This document shows positions 37,472 to 47,675 of a stretch of 64,000 nt of DNA, in pieces. Source of the DNA: Latrodectus hesperus (taxonomy: Eukaryota; Arthropoda; Arachnida; Araneae; Theridiidae); NCBI GenBank assembly GCA_037975125.1, contig CM075860.1:46101673-46165672 (forward strand), in the 5' to 3' direction. The position numbers and the translations under genes are program-made. Below the pieces are notes generated by a model. It searched no databases. It saw only the letters and a program-made list of their open reading frames with translations, and was not told the origin of the DNA. Position 1 is the first letter of the stretch. Every line of letters begins with the position of its first letter.

Positions 37472-38122
37472 CTAAATATGTTTCCTTTTATAGATAAACT
37501 GTGTTTCATTAGGAAAAATTCGTGTGCGCAATCTTAATTCTTCTGGTGTTTCATTACGTAAATCGATGAATAAGTAAGAGAAAGGCATTTTTGTGGCATC
37601 TTCGTAAACCTCTTGAAAAAATTTCAAGTTTCGAGGAAATAACTGCTTACCAAGATGTGTAATTTGGCTCATATCTCGTCGATTTTTACAGAGTAACAAA
37701 TAATGTGCATTCAATGTCACTTCACGCATTTCTTTCCCTTTATGAAAAAAATTTTGGGTTATAAAAATCACACTTAAATTTAAATGGTGACTTCCTTTCG
37801 TAAATATGTTTGTTAAGCGCTTATCACTTCCACATTCTGCCATCAAATCATCTAGGATAAACAAAGTGTGAGACCCTAAGTATTCACGATATTTGTTGGG
37901 CAATTCTTCCACAAAAGTAACATCGGGTACTTCTTCGTACAAAGGTTGATAAATACCATAAAACCATACAATTTTATCGGGTACGATTGAAAACATTTCC
38001 CGCTTGTATTTTAAAAGAGTTCGCACAAAATAAGTTTTTCCACATCCAGTAGGTCCCGCAATCACCATTGTGAAAGGATGCTGTAGTTTTGGGAATTCCA
38101 TGATAAATAAAGACAGAGACAT
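37472..38122 (-). CDS. Genome-packaging ATPase (A32/FtsK-HerA type)
   Basis: The 216-residue protein has a Walker A motif GPTGCGKT (residues 23-30), a Walker B motif LFILDD (D91-D92) and a downstream polar VIFITQN segment, matching the sensor region of A32-like packaging ATPases. In related viruses the enzyme pumps DNA into preformed capsids. Length and motif order are normal for Polintons. The start is ATG 38122; an internal ATG eight codons in is an alternative. The frame is intact. The gene lies just downstream of the protease gene, and its 3' end carries the TATA box of the next gene. Confidence 0.93.
   Translation of the reverse strand: MSLSLFIMEFPKLQHPFTMVIAGPTGCGKTYFVRTLLKYKREMFSIVPDKIVWFYGIYQPLYEEVPDVTFVEELPNKYREYLGSHTLFILDDLMAECGSDKRLTNIFTKGSHHLNLSVIFITQNFFHKGKEMREVTLNAHYLLLCKNRRDMSQITHLGKQLFPRNLKFFQEVYEDATKMPFSYLFIDLRNETPEELRLRTRIFPNETQFIYKRKHI
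37485..37492 (-). promoter_or_regulatory. TATA box for small basic protein gene
   Basis: TATAAAAG on the minus strand lies about 46 bases before the ATG at 37439, within the last codons of the ATPase gene. Confidence 0.45.
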
Positions 38123-38144
38123 AAAAATATTAGCTTAAATACTT

Positions 38145-38621
38145 TTATTGATAAAAATTAGAACGCACATGAAAATGTTTCCACACAAAATCATAGACTT
38201 GTTTATCATTACATAAATTTCGGGATACAAAGAGTGATAATAATCTTTTTAGAGAATAACCCTTGCATCTTGAATGCAAATAAAACACACAGTATTGTCC
38301 GCATACAGCCGTCACATTACTTTGCAGAATCATAGGGTTATATTCCACATCAGGAAACCTTGTAGAAAAATCGGATATAGGTCCTTCGTAGAAATCGGGT
38401 GCATTTCCATAAGAGTCGAAAAATTCTAGTCGTTGAGGCACAGGTAAGTAGAAAGCAACCCAGTGACTTCCTGGTTCAGCTGACGAGTCCACGTTCGCGA
38501 CGAAACAGGTTGGATACTTGTGAATTTCAGTTGGTAGGTGATCACTTGGAAACACATTTAAAAAGTACTTTCTTGTAAATTTGTCTTGGCTCAATACTCG
38601 ATGTAACTGCATTGTATTCAT
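38145..38621 (-). CDS. Adenovirus-type cysteine protease (Polinton PRO)
   Basis: This is a C5/Ulp1-like maturation protease of 158 residues. The catalytic residues are visible: H53 in GSHWVAFY, D69 in LEFFDSYG, Q100 and C107 in LQSNVTAVCGQYC. In adenoviruses and relatives this enzyme cleaves virion precursor proteins. It starts at ATG 38621, eight bases after the stop of the major capsid gene, and is followed by the ATPase gene. The length is somewhat short, but the frame is intact and every catalytic position is present. Confidence 0.92.
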   Translation of the reverse strand: MNTMQLHRVLSQDKFTRKYFLNVFPSDHLPTEIHKYPTCFVANVDSSAEPGSHWVAFYLPVPQRLEFFDSYGNAPDFYEGPISDFSTRFPDVEYNPMILQSNVTAVCGQYCVFYLHSRCKGYSLKRLLSLFVSRNLCNDKQVYDFVWKHFHVRSNFYQ

Positions 38622-38629
38622 GTTTAACG

Positions 38630-39939
38630 TTAATTGGCAAAATCACATAAAACGTGGCGTGCTTTTGTAATTTCTATAACGTTTTCAAATTCTGCGTAAA
38701 CAAGTATAGAAATAGTTTTCTTCAAGGCTTTGGAGAATTTTATTTCCACTCGCAAATTACCTTGACGTTGTAAATTCAAATGTGGTCCGTCACATAAATC
38801 GGGACTTAAATCAAAAGCAAATAATGTATGACCTTCCGAATATTCCTTCCTCGTTAAATATAGTCCTTTATCTTGATTGAATCCAGAAAATAAAGAATGA
38901 TATGCACGTATGTAGCTTTTATTTTCAAAATTTAATTCTAAATGTTTACCAGATACGGGATGTCCATCCACGTACACGGATAAAAAGTTTATATCGTAAT
39001 GTTCCAAAAGGAAAGGATTTAAAGAATATTGACCGTTTACAGCAGCATTTTCTAAGCATGCCACTACAATGCGTTTGGGCAGGTATCCCAGAAATACGTT
39101 ATCTTGCATAAAAGACCAGCTTCCTTTAGACACAGAATAAGTCTTGCATAACACTCGATCAATGGGATATTTCGCTGTGTTTTTCTCTAAGGCTTTGGCA
39201 TGACCCAAGGATACACCTAGGTTGACACTGACTTTTCGTATGAAAAGTGAGGCATGTTCCAAAACTACTTTATATTGAGCATCAACTTTTGATGACACCA
39301 AGCAAAATTCGGACTTACTTCGAATCATTTTTACTTTCAGATCAACTAAATTCAACATAAGTCGATTTTGTTGAAAAATGTCACAATGTAATTGGCCAAT
39401 CATATCTAAAGTTTTACTTTCAACTGTCAACTCATATCGTGATTTTAATCCTTTGTTTCCATTTTCGAGTTTTAAGGGGTCTACAACATCCAAGTTATTG
39501 TCTTTGTAAAAACAAGAACACGTAAGTAAACTTTTTTGGCATCTTCACCATAATTCAATAACGTTTCTATATAAGCTCTATAGGGGTAAGTATTACTGGA
39601 CGAAGAAATCACTCGTTCATTCAGGCTGACATCTACTTGGCAAAAAAGTGCATGTAAGAACAAATTAACGGGTGCTACGGGCTCATTTTCAGGTATGGGT
39701 GAACCATCTAAATTGGTAATTTTCACTTTTACATAAAGATAAGAAGATGATAAATCCATATAGTCCTCTCCACTACCAGATACATTGAATTCCACGGGGC
39801 TCCCATCACGTATGTTAGCGATAGGATGATATTCGATAAATTGTCCTTTCTCAATGGCTGTCTGGGTAGGAGGAATCATGAACAAATCCAATTCAGATTT
39901 TGAGCAAGGTATAGAATCTTTGAGTATGAGTGCTGACAT
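38630..39939 (-). CDS. Polinton major capsid protein, one frame break
   Basis: The double jelly-roll major capsid protein forms the hexon-like trimers of the predicted virion. The first frame (39939 down to about 39540) has the family N-terminus: SELDLFMIPPTQTAIEKG, then SGSGEDYMDLSSSYLYV and VNLFLHALFCQVDVSLN. The second frame (to the stop at 38630) carries the C-terminal half, with LGYLPKRIVV, SVYVDGHPVSGK, LYLTRKEYSEG and LFAFDLSPDL. The break equals loss of one base in the T6 run at 39532-39537. Both halves are otherwise free of stops and join without a gap in family alignment. The start codon lies two bases after the stop of the pVI-like gene. Confidence 0.9.
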
Positions 39940-39941
39940 CT

Positions 39942-40361
39942 CTAAGCAAAAATATCGTGTGCTTTCAACTTCTTGGCTGGACGATTAATAACATGTTTCT
40001 GAGATAGCTTTCTCTTTTTATTATGTCCAGAGCCAATCATAGTCTTCACTTTGGTCGCAACTTTGTCAGTTAACCGTTTACCTGCTTCTTTAAATCGTCG
40101 TTTTGCAGCCGCTTTAAGATCTTGTCCTTGGGAAAAGTCCTTCAAGACGTCCACACCACTATGCAGCAATTGCTTTCCGACGGTTTTTGCACCTGATTTG
40201 AAAATGGGAATAGCTGTACGAAAAAAGGATCGAAACAAGCTACCTAATCCATAACCTCTTTGAAAATTAGCACCCTGGTAATAATTTAATCCGCTTCCAT
40301 TTTGCTGGGTATAATAGTCTTCAAAAGATTTCTGACAGCAATGGTAAGGTACATACATCAT
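39942..40361 (-). CDS. pVI-like basic virion protein, 139 aa
   Basis: The protein has a tyrosine-rich N-terminus and the segment NFQRGYGLGSLFRSFFR, which recurs in animal Polintons between the minor and major capsid genes. An amphipathic helical stretch and a basic C-terminal half follow, with KKRKLSQK and RPAKKLK, possible nuclear localisation signals. By position and composition it resembles adenovirus protein VI, an internal virion protein, but I see no proof of homology. Its ATG at 40361 overlaps the TGA stop of the penton-like gene (ATGA). The frame is intact. Confidence 0.65.
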   Translation of the reverse strand: MMYVPYHCCQKSFEDYYTQQNGSGLNYYQGANFQRGYGLGSLFRSFFRTAIPIFKSGAKTVGKQLLHSGVDVLKDFSQGQDLKAAAKRRFKEAGKRLTDKVATKVKTMIGSGHNKKRKLSQKHVINRPAKKLKAHDIFA

Positions 40362-41101
40362 GACAGATATTTTTGACGAAAATGAAGTTTAACGTACGAA
40401 CGCCCACGTTCAAATGGTGTAAGTTCACCTGTGTGTGTCCTTATATTGATTTCTAAAGTCTCTATAATTTTTCGATTAACAGGCATGTAGTGAGGTCGAT
40501 CGTATTGTGCATTAATTACCTCACCGTCTTGTCCTGTGACGTTCACAATGCGTAACAGAGGCGCCACTACGTCGCCCACAATTTGAGGATCTACAATGTC
40601 TGAGTAGACTAACAACACCCTATAATGAGCACATGGATCCGCTACATAAGGACTTTCGGTAATTGCTTCTACGTTCTTTTCCGGTGATACGATTTCACTC
40701 GGTTCGAATCCTAGCATTTGACACAAGCCGTCGTGTAAAATAACTCTCGCTTTGTCTTTAACTTTGATGCACACACGTTTCGTTACAGGGTTAAAAATGA
40801 ATTTTATTTTATTTTCATGGTCTTGAATAGCTAGAGCTTTTAAAATATGAGGAACCGATTCATAAAATCCAGGCGGAATACGCCTCCCCAATTCTTTTCC
40901 GTCTCCCAAATCAAAACCAATTAAGTTATTACTCGAATTTACATTGTGCCATGTGTGAGGATAAATGAATTCCACCAAACCTGCTTCCCATTCACCTTTT
41001 AATTCAATGGGTGTAGGTAATCGTGTTATAAAATGAGAAATTTTATTTTCCGGGAAATATTTCATGGATGAATCACTAGGGAGTGTCACATAGAAGCTCA
41101 T
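40358..41101 (-). CDS. Penton-like minor capsid protein
   Basis: This 247-residue protein starts MSFYVTLPSDSSMKYFPENK and continues with PTPIELKGEWEAGLVEFIYP. That pattern is highly conserved in animal Polintons, where the protein is assigned to the single jelly-roll penton class that caps capsid vertices. The protein is rich in predicted beta strands and lacks catalytic motifs. A TATAAATA at 41137-41144 and a TCAGT initiator near 41110 precede the ATG, an unusually clear core promoter. The frame is intact. The penton assignment comes from family knowledge and is less certain than the other core genes. Confidence 0.75.
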   Translation of the reverse strand: MSFYVTLPSDSSMKYFPENKISHFITRLPTPIELKGEWEAGLVEFIYPHTWHNVNSSNNLIGFDLGDGKELGRRIPPGFYESVPHILKALAIQDHENKIKFIFNPVTKRVCIKVKDKARVILHDGLCQMLGFEPSEIVSPEKNVEAITESPYVADPCAHYRVLLVYSDIVDPQIVGDVVAPLLRIVNVTGQDGEVINAQYDRPHYMPVNRKIIETLEINIRTHTGELTPFERGRSYVKLHFRQKYLS

Positions 41102-41107
41102 CTTAAG

Positions 41108-41144
41108 AACTGAACTCGTATATAAATGCTAGTCTTATTTATAG
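41108..41144 (-). promoter_or_regulatory. TATA plus initiator promoter of capsid cluster
   Basis: On the minus strand TATAAATA is followed about 30 bases later by TTCAGTT, the arthropod initiator consensus, a few bases before the penton-like ATG at 41101. The TATA box overlaps the end of the integrase gene. Confidence 0.6.
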
Positions 41145-42182
41145 GGAAAATAAATGGCTGGATGGAATCCACTGATTAAATTTTTTGGGATAACCATGGT
41201 ATTTTACAAAATATTCTAGTTGTCCTTTACGAGAGCGTTTCTTTAATACTTTTTCAATTGTATAGTTATCTTTTAATTCTACTAATTGTAATTCTTGCTC
41301 ATAAAAAGTTCCTTGAATAGGCTCTCCTAATAAATCTTTAATGCGATAAACTTTAGGTACCCTTGAAACACATTCCGTTATCACGAAAATTTCTTCTGTC
41401 CAGTTGGTTTCATACCCTTTTTCAAACATTAATTTATGCTTCGACACTCGTACTGTATTCCCTACATTAAAAGAACATGGTTTAATTTTCACATTTGTCA
41501 TGTTTCCATATAAGGTAAACCACACATCTTGTTGATTATCTGAATTAACATCTGCAGGTGGTCTTTTAATACTGGAATGGTAAGTATGATTATAACTTTT
41601 AAGAAACTTATCTAGAACATCCAGATAATGGTATGTGCGAGCGCTCGTAAAATATTTCCACATTTTCGTTTTCAAGGTTCGATTAAAGCGTTCCACTATA
41701 GAAGCTTTCGTTGCATTAAAAGTTGTAAAAAATCTAACATTTTCTTGTTTCAAAAACTTTTGAAATCTGGCATTTTTAAATTCACTCCCTTGATCAGTCT
41801 GCAAAGATTTAGGTTTCCTTGACAAAAATATCATCTTAAATGCCTTTACAATATCTTCACCTCGTTTTGCTTTGAGGGGTATTGCCCACGCATATTTAGA
41901 TAGAATGTCTACGCAGGTCAGCAGATATCGAAACCCTTGATTGTGTTCGCGAAGATTCGTTAAATCCACGAGATCGGCTTGCCATTGCTGATCGATTGAA
42001 TGTACGATGATACGATTTGTCTTGAATTTCCTTCGAACTGGTTTGTGTAAAGTGTATGCTTCTACACCTTGCAGCCATTTCTGAATCTTTTTCCTTGGGA
42101 TATTTCCCTTTGCAGCACGGAATAAGGCATTTACACCACCAAAACTTGCTACTTGACTGGGATCTTGATACGCCGCTTCCAT
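41139..42182 (-). CDS. Retrovirus-type integrase with chromodomain (Polinton INT)
   Basis: The 347-residue integrase would insert the element into host DNA. The catalytic triad is visible: D70 in QWQADLVD, D130 in SLQTDQGSEF and E164 in ATKASIVERFNRTLK. The core is followed by an SH3-like segment (FNVGNTVRVSKHK). A C-terminal chromodomain (about residues 305-345) has TIEKVLKKR, LEYFVKYHGYPKKFNQWIPS. Chromodomains on such integrases can steer insertion to methylated-histone chromatin, which is inference here. The start is ATG 42182; a TATAAAAG at 42310-42317 lies upstream. The frame is intact. Location at the right end of the element, next to the gap, is normal for Polintons. Confidence 0.94.
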   Translation of the reverse strand: MEAAYQDPSQVASFGGVNALFRAAKGNIPRKKIQKWLQGVEAYTLHKPVRRKFKTNRIIVHSIDQQWQADLVDLTNLREHNQGFRYLLTCVDILSKYAWAIPLKAKRGEDIVKAFKMIFLSRKPKSLQTDQGSEFKNARFQKFLKQENVRFFTTFNATKASIVERFNRTLKTKMWKYFTSARTYHYLDVLDKFLKSYNHTYHSSIKRPPADVNSDNQQDVWFTLYGNMTNVKIKPCSFNVGNTVRVSKHKLMFEKGYETNWTEEIFVITECVSRVPKVYRIKDLLGEPIQGTFYEQELQLVELKDNYTIEKVLKKRSRKGQLEYFVKYHGYPKKFNQWIPSSHLFSL

Positions 42183-42309
42183 TACAACAAGTTATTGTAT
42201 TAGCTGATATGTTTATTTTAAAACGCATATTCCTGATATTAACATTAAAGCACAACCTTCCAAAGTGTAGGAAAATTACTAATTGACATGTCATGACACT
42301 GTGGTTTTT

Positions 42310-42317
42310 CTTTTATA
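42310..42317 (-). promoter_or_regulatory. TATA box upstream of integrase
   Basis: TATAAAAG on the minus strand lies about 130 bases upstream of the integrase ATG, close to the inferred right end of the element. Confidence 0.4.
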
Positions 42318-42370
42318 CCTTCAAAGGTAGTATATCACATCAGGTTAGTGGTCAACGCACTGCCGACTAA

Positions 42371-42870
42371 NNNNNNNNNNNNNNNNNNNNNNNNNNNNNN
42401 NNNNNNNNNNNNNNNNNNNNNNNNNNNNNNNNNNNNNNNNNNNNNNNNNNNNNNNNNNNNNNNNNNNNNNNNNNNNNNNNNNNNNNNNNNNNNNNNNNNN
42501 NNNNNNNNNNNNNNNNNNNNNNNNNNNNNNNNNNNNNNNNNNNNNNNNNNNNNNNNNNNNNNNNNNNNNNNNNNNNNNNNNNNNNNNNNNNNNNNNNNNN
42601 NNNNNNNNNNNNNNNNNNNNNNNNNNNNNNNNNNNNNNNNNNNNNNNNNNNNNNNNNNNNNNNNNNNNNNNNNNNNNNNNNNNNNNNNNNNNNNNNNNNN
42701 NNNNNNNNNNNNNNNNNNNNNNNNNNNNNNNNNNNNNNNNNNNNNNNNNNNNNNNNNNNNNNNNNNNNNNNNNNNNNNNNNNNNNNNNNNNNNNNNNNNN
42801 NNNNNNNNNNNNNNNNNNNNNNNNNNNNNNNNNNNNNNNNNNNNNNNNNNNNNNNNNNNNNNNNNNNNNN
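42371..42870. other. Assembly gap (500 N)
   Basis: Exactly 500 N, so the length is probably a placeholder. The Polinton right terminus and the missing part of the neighbouring LINE should lie here. ORFs reported through it are artefacts. Confidence 0.99.
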
Positions 42871-44030
42871 TTCTGTTATTCATAGAGATGCTATCTCCCA
42901 TTTTTACCCTAATATATCTAGCTCTTAAGAAATCAGCAATCCATGGAAGCATTTTCTCCACAATCCCAAACTTGCTGTAAAGCTAGCAAATTAGCTTATT
43001 TTTCTAAACTCAATCAAAGGCCTTTGACAGATGAAGGAAGGCGGTCACTGTATGGTTTGTTGGTCTGAGATTCTGTGAGCATCTATGACATTTTGACTGA
43101 AATACAAGACCTGGTCCATAGTGCAATGACCCTTCCTGAAACCATACTGTTCCGGAGGAAGTAAGTTACTTTGGTCCAAATAATAGGTAAGTCTACGAAG
43201 AGCTATCCTTTCCATAAGCTTGCACGAGATGCAGGTCAAAACAATCCGGTTCTGTAACTATTAGGATCACTAGCCAAATTTCCCTGTTTCCTAATTGGGA
43301 TGATAATGGCTTTTTTCCAATCTCTAGGTAGTTTTCCAGTGTTCCAAGAAGTGTTGATAACATCCAGAAGGAATTTTTTGCCCATTAAACTCAGACCTGC
43401 CAGCATTTGGCCATGAATCCCATCCAATCCAGGAGTTTTATTAAAACCCATATCATGGAAGGCAATTTTCATTTCCTCTAAGTTAAAAGCTGAGCTAAAA
43501 ACTGTGTTATGTCCGTGACCACCACGGCATTTATGTATAAAAGATCTAGCGGACTTAGAATCGATTTGTCTTCTGGGTAAAAATTGAGTTGACTTTCCTT
43601 TTGATAGTGTACACCCAACAAGTTTGCTGTCTCGCTGTCACTGCGTAGTGAACCATCACAGTGAATAAAAGTATTGGACTTATCATTCTGGGAGTGTATT
43701 CTATCAATGCCCTTAGCCAATTTCCAAAGTTTTGTATTAGGTGTTCTAGAATCCAGTTCTTCACATAGTTTATTCCATTGGTCTCTTCTAATTTCAGAAT
43801 ACTTTTGTTTAATTTTTGCATTTATCAGGTTCAAGGCAGACCTAGTATCCGGTAAAGGGAAACAAGCAGTAGATCCTGAATTTCATTTCTTTGTCGAATA
43901 AGAGGTAAAATGTCTTCAGAATTATGCATATAGTTAGACTTGAATTTTTTCTTAACGCTTCTGGGAATAGCCAACTTTGCTGCCTTTTTTACAGAGTGCC
44001 TAAAATTACACCATTTACTCTCCAACTTCT
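42871..44030 (-). pseudogene. Non-LTR retrotransposon reverse transcriptase fragment
   Basis: Broken minus-strand frames read as jockey-type ORF2. In order they hold LWKLAKGIDRI, then KTPGLDGIHGQML, LPRDWKKAIIIPIRKQG, LMERIALRRLTYYLD, LLPPEQYGFRKGHCT, a HLSKAFD motif near 43025 and GIVEKMLPWIADFLRARYIRV up to the gap. The catalytic YxDD box would fall in the gap. At least four frameshifts or stops show it is inactive. The 5' end near 44030 lacks the endonuclease domain, so it is truncated. Confidence 0.8.
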
Positions 44031-47000
44031 ACAATGACTCTCAAACTTCTATAAAAGCTATACTTCTACAATGATATATCGAAAAAGCTCAAAACAAAAT
44101 ATATATGTGTTTAGAAACTGGAAATTATTTTTGTTTAGAAAACGAAAGTTAAATGTTTATCTATTTTATGAGTAGATGTCTTTGTTTATGTAATGTAAAA
44201 ATCTTGTTAAAAATCTCCCTGAATTAAAAACAACGAATTGAATTGCATAGAATTAAGTGTGAACAAGGAATTAACAAGAAAATACGAAAATTATAAATTT
44301 CATATTAGATGAATTTCTTCTTAATAATAAACTGCTGTTTTGAAAAATCAAGGTATTAACCGCTGTATAATCCCTTTGTTGCAGTGAGTTTTTAAGAAGA
44401 TTTTACTGTTCTTCTGACTGAATTTTTTATTACGTCTAAATTCACTGCAGATAATTTTGCAACAAACTGTATTTGTGTACTGTTATGGAGCAAAAAAAAG
44501 CATCTGATAGGAGTGCTACATCATTTGGAATCGTATTTGTGCCTATTCATTTTGACGAAAGCGTCAGGATAATGAAAAGAATAATTGTTTTTACTGTCTT
44601 TTAAAGTAAATATCAACTCTTTTTCCACCAACAATTGATAATTTTTTTACCAGATAAATACCTTGAGTAAGAAACTTTTCTTTTTGTTGCTTTTTATTGC
44701 TTTTGTATCTTGGCACAATTCCAAAGCTAATGGACAAAGCTAATTTAACTTTAATAACATTCTATTTCGCAAACTCTAGCTTATGAATTACGTCAGTTAG
44801 ACGACATTTTTTAATCGCAAAATTCTTTTAAAATTGTCCAGGAGGATTTTATGGCAGCTGTATCAAAATGTGTGTGTCGAGAATTGTAAAATATTAAAAA
44901 CGAATATTTATAAAAAAGTTAAGAAATTACTAAAATATTTACTTAACTTAAATTTAAAAAAATCCTATCTAGATCTCCTATAAATGTAAATCGTCGCATC
45001 TTTTAATTCCATACTTATATTATGGTAAATACTTGAAATAAGAATTTTAAAATATCTAAATAAGCTTTTTCTTATAAATTAATTTTATATTAAAATAAAC
45101 CATCTCATCTACTATACTTACATTAGCTATTTGGTTTTGTATAGGTTAAGCTGTTGCAGGAATATATTTCCAGAAGTGTATTTTTGTCAATTTAAGTCGC
45201 TAACGGCAGACAACTATTTTATAGTTTTTCGTCAGGATCAAATGCTGAGGTCAAAATCTAAGCAGGCAACCACTATAAGTTACACCAGTTTTAAATAATA
45301 CAAAACACTGAAAACGTCTTACTTACGTGTCAAACAAGTCTAGTATGTTTTACATTAAAATGCATCATTTTCCTCATATTTCATCTAATTATTCAGTGTC
45401 GCCTCTATGTTAATTCTTTTTATTCATATTTGCTTGTAAATGTTAGAAGTAACCACTATAAAAAGGTTAGCAATGATAAATGATTTTCCATTCATTTATA
45501 TTTATTCATATCTTCAGAATAAAAATTTCTTATTTGTATTAAATAAAACAATTTATACAATCACTGTGTGTGAAACCGTTGTTGCATAATAATGAATAAT
45601 TTAATATAGTGCAAAGTTAGTGTATTATATTGCAAATATTTGTATGTCTAATTTCTCTGGAGTATGATGAATTGGTTGTATAAATGCTATCACATGGATC
45701 GGAGAATTATATCTAGTAGGAATTGCTCTTTTAATAGCTGAAAAAATAACGATTATGCTCTATATCATATTTTTCTAAAGAATTCTATGATATATATTAG
45801 TTAGTAACTCTTTTGATATTTTGTTTTCTTTAAAATAAAATATACTTTCTCCCGAATCTGCTAGTTCCATTTCTTTAACAGGTCATTATCTGAGCATTTT
45901 AAACAATAAGCGTAACACTATACGTGCGTTTATTCTAAATTATGGGTTAAGACTTAGAAAGTTTCGAAATTAATGTAAAGATATAGATATATGGCACATA
46001 AATGAATAAAGAGTGTCTTTAAATTTTGTGATTGTCCTTTAGAACGCAAAAATTTTCTTGTGAATGCTTTTTCCAACAAATTTCAAATATATCCACTGAA
46101 TTTATCAACTGGAAACTTTAGAATGAAGGGCAATCTTTATCACTTGTCATGATGCATTGCCAACAATAAAAATCTTTTTTTTTGATAAAATATATGAGTT
46201 CCATAAGCATTGTAACACATCATTAAGTAGGAAGACTTTCAGAACATTTTTATAGCAAGTTTTTTTAATCAAGAATAACTGTCACACCAAGTAGAAACAC
46301 TTTACAATGTTATAGGCAATACTACATCCGTACATTGTGGTTTAGGCAAATCCCAGAAAGTGTCTTAAATTTACTCGTCTATCACCAAGTGCCTCGTAAT
46401 TTTGAATTTCGCTCAAGTAACGAATCACACCTGAGCTGGCATCCTCCTCTCGATATCCACACCACAGCAGCGGAAGGACTTAGGACGTCACAGATTAATG
46501 TGAACACGTTCCCCACCCACGAAACTTCAGGAATTCAGTGAGGGAGAGTGTGGTCAACCTCCCAATCACTCATGGAGGGCAATTGATACTTCACTTTGAT
46601 AATTTTAACGGGAAGTGGTATGATACTACTAAAGCAATGAAGCTCTAGGCAATATTATGGAATACTAATTGTGTTCAATAATTAGGGATATTGCATCTTT
46701 TCACCAATTCACAGGAAGTTCATTTAAAACAAATTCAGCTGCAAGTTTCTAGCTAAAAGTTAACGACTTTGTATGCAAAATGAGGGAGTTGTTGAAGATT
46801 CAGTGTTAGTAATGCGATCAAGATTTTCTTTTACATTGTGTTGTACCCTTCCTTTTTTAGTCTGTAGTTTCAACTGCGATCTTAGCAACTGTTAAAAGAA
46901 GAAAAAAATGTTCTATTCTTTGTTTATACACATTTTGCTGAAGTGGGTAGATAAGAGTATTCAGATGCTTTCAACACCTGTAAACCTCCCTATTTAAGCT

Positions 47001-47347
47001 CTTTAAGCTTGATTGTTCTACAACATGAGCATTTCATATCGCTGTTCTGCGATTGCGGATTATCCATGCATAATCTGTAACAATAAACGTGTTGAATTAA
47101 AGAAATCACCTTTAGTGTCATATGATATTGATTACTTTCAAATTTAACTACATAAGAAAATTCATTGTCATGTTACATAATAATAAACTTTTGTAAGCCA
47201 TTCTTAATATCTCCGAATTCGTTACTTTGAACTGGATCTAGATTCATTGCCAATAATCTATATGTTACTGAGATATAAATAAAAATCATTATCTAAATTA
47301 TGTTTATTCAAACATTTGTTTGATCATATTCTTTATTTTATTTAAAA

Positions 47348-47404
47348 CGATTGAAATTAATTTATACTAGTGGTTTAAAGTCATTAATTGAAAACTTCAT
47401 AAAT
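47348..47404 (+). repeat. 57-base direct repeat, copy 1
   Basis: CGATTGAAATTAATTTATAC and the following bases recur at 47619-47675 with only two differences (GTGGTTT/GTGATTT and CTTCAT/CTGCAT). Confidence 0.85.
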
Positions 47405-47618
47405 GTCTTTACATTTCACGTCTGGAATTTTAATGCTATGTTAAAGCTGAAATCGTAAACTCAAAAGAAATTTACATAAATTACTTTTCTGTTTACCCAG
47501 AGCTTTGGCCTCATTTGAATTCAATTATATGTGCTGAATGGAATGAAAAATTTCAAGATATAGGTTTTTGACTTAGTTAAAGTATACATTATTTTTCATT
47601 TGACGATTTCAATCATAG

Positions 47619-47675
47619 CGATTGAAATTAATTTATACTAGTGATTTAAAGTCATTAATTGAAAACTGCATAAAT
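47619..47675 (+). repeat. 57-base direct repeat, copy 2
   Basis: Second copy of 47348-47404, 271 bases downstream. Confidence 0.85.

Larger units (their letters stand above)
28329..42370. mobile_element. Polinton/Maverick element, right end lost in gap
   Basis: About 14 kb carries the full Polinton core set: protein-primed DNA polymerase B, retrovirus-type integrase, packaging ATPase, adenovirus-type protease and major and minor capsid proteins. Smaller virion-like proteins and an AlkB-PC4 accessory gene complete it. All genes except the accessory gene read on the minus strand. Integrase and polymerase sit at opposite ends, as is usual for the family. The left limit is inferred from where Tc1 homology stops and a G-rich block begins with AGTAGTATAC. 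The right limit is the start of the N gap. Terminal inverted repeats and the 6-base target duplication usual for Polintons could not be verified. Confidence 0.9.

Noticed and set aside
42335..42980. Long ORFs on both strands across the N run
   Set aside because: They consist of undetermined bases; only the edge residues are real and belong to the LINE fragment on the minus strand.
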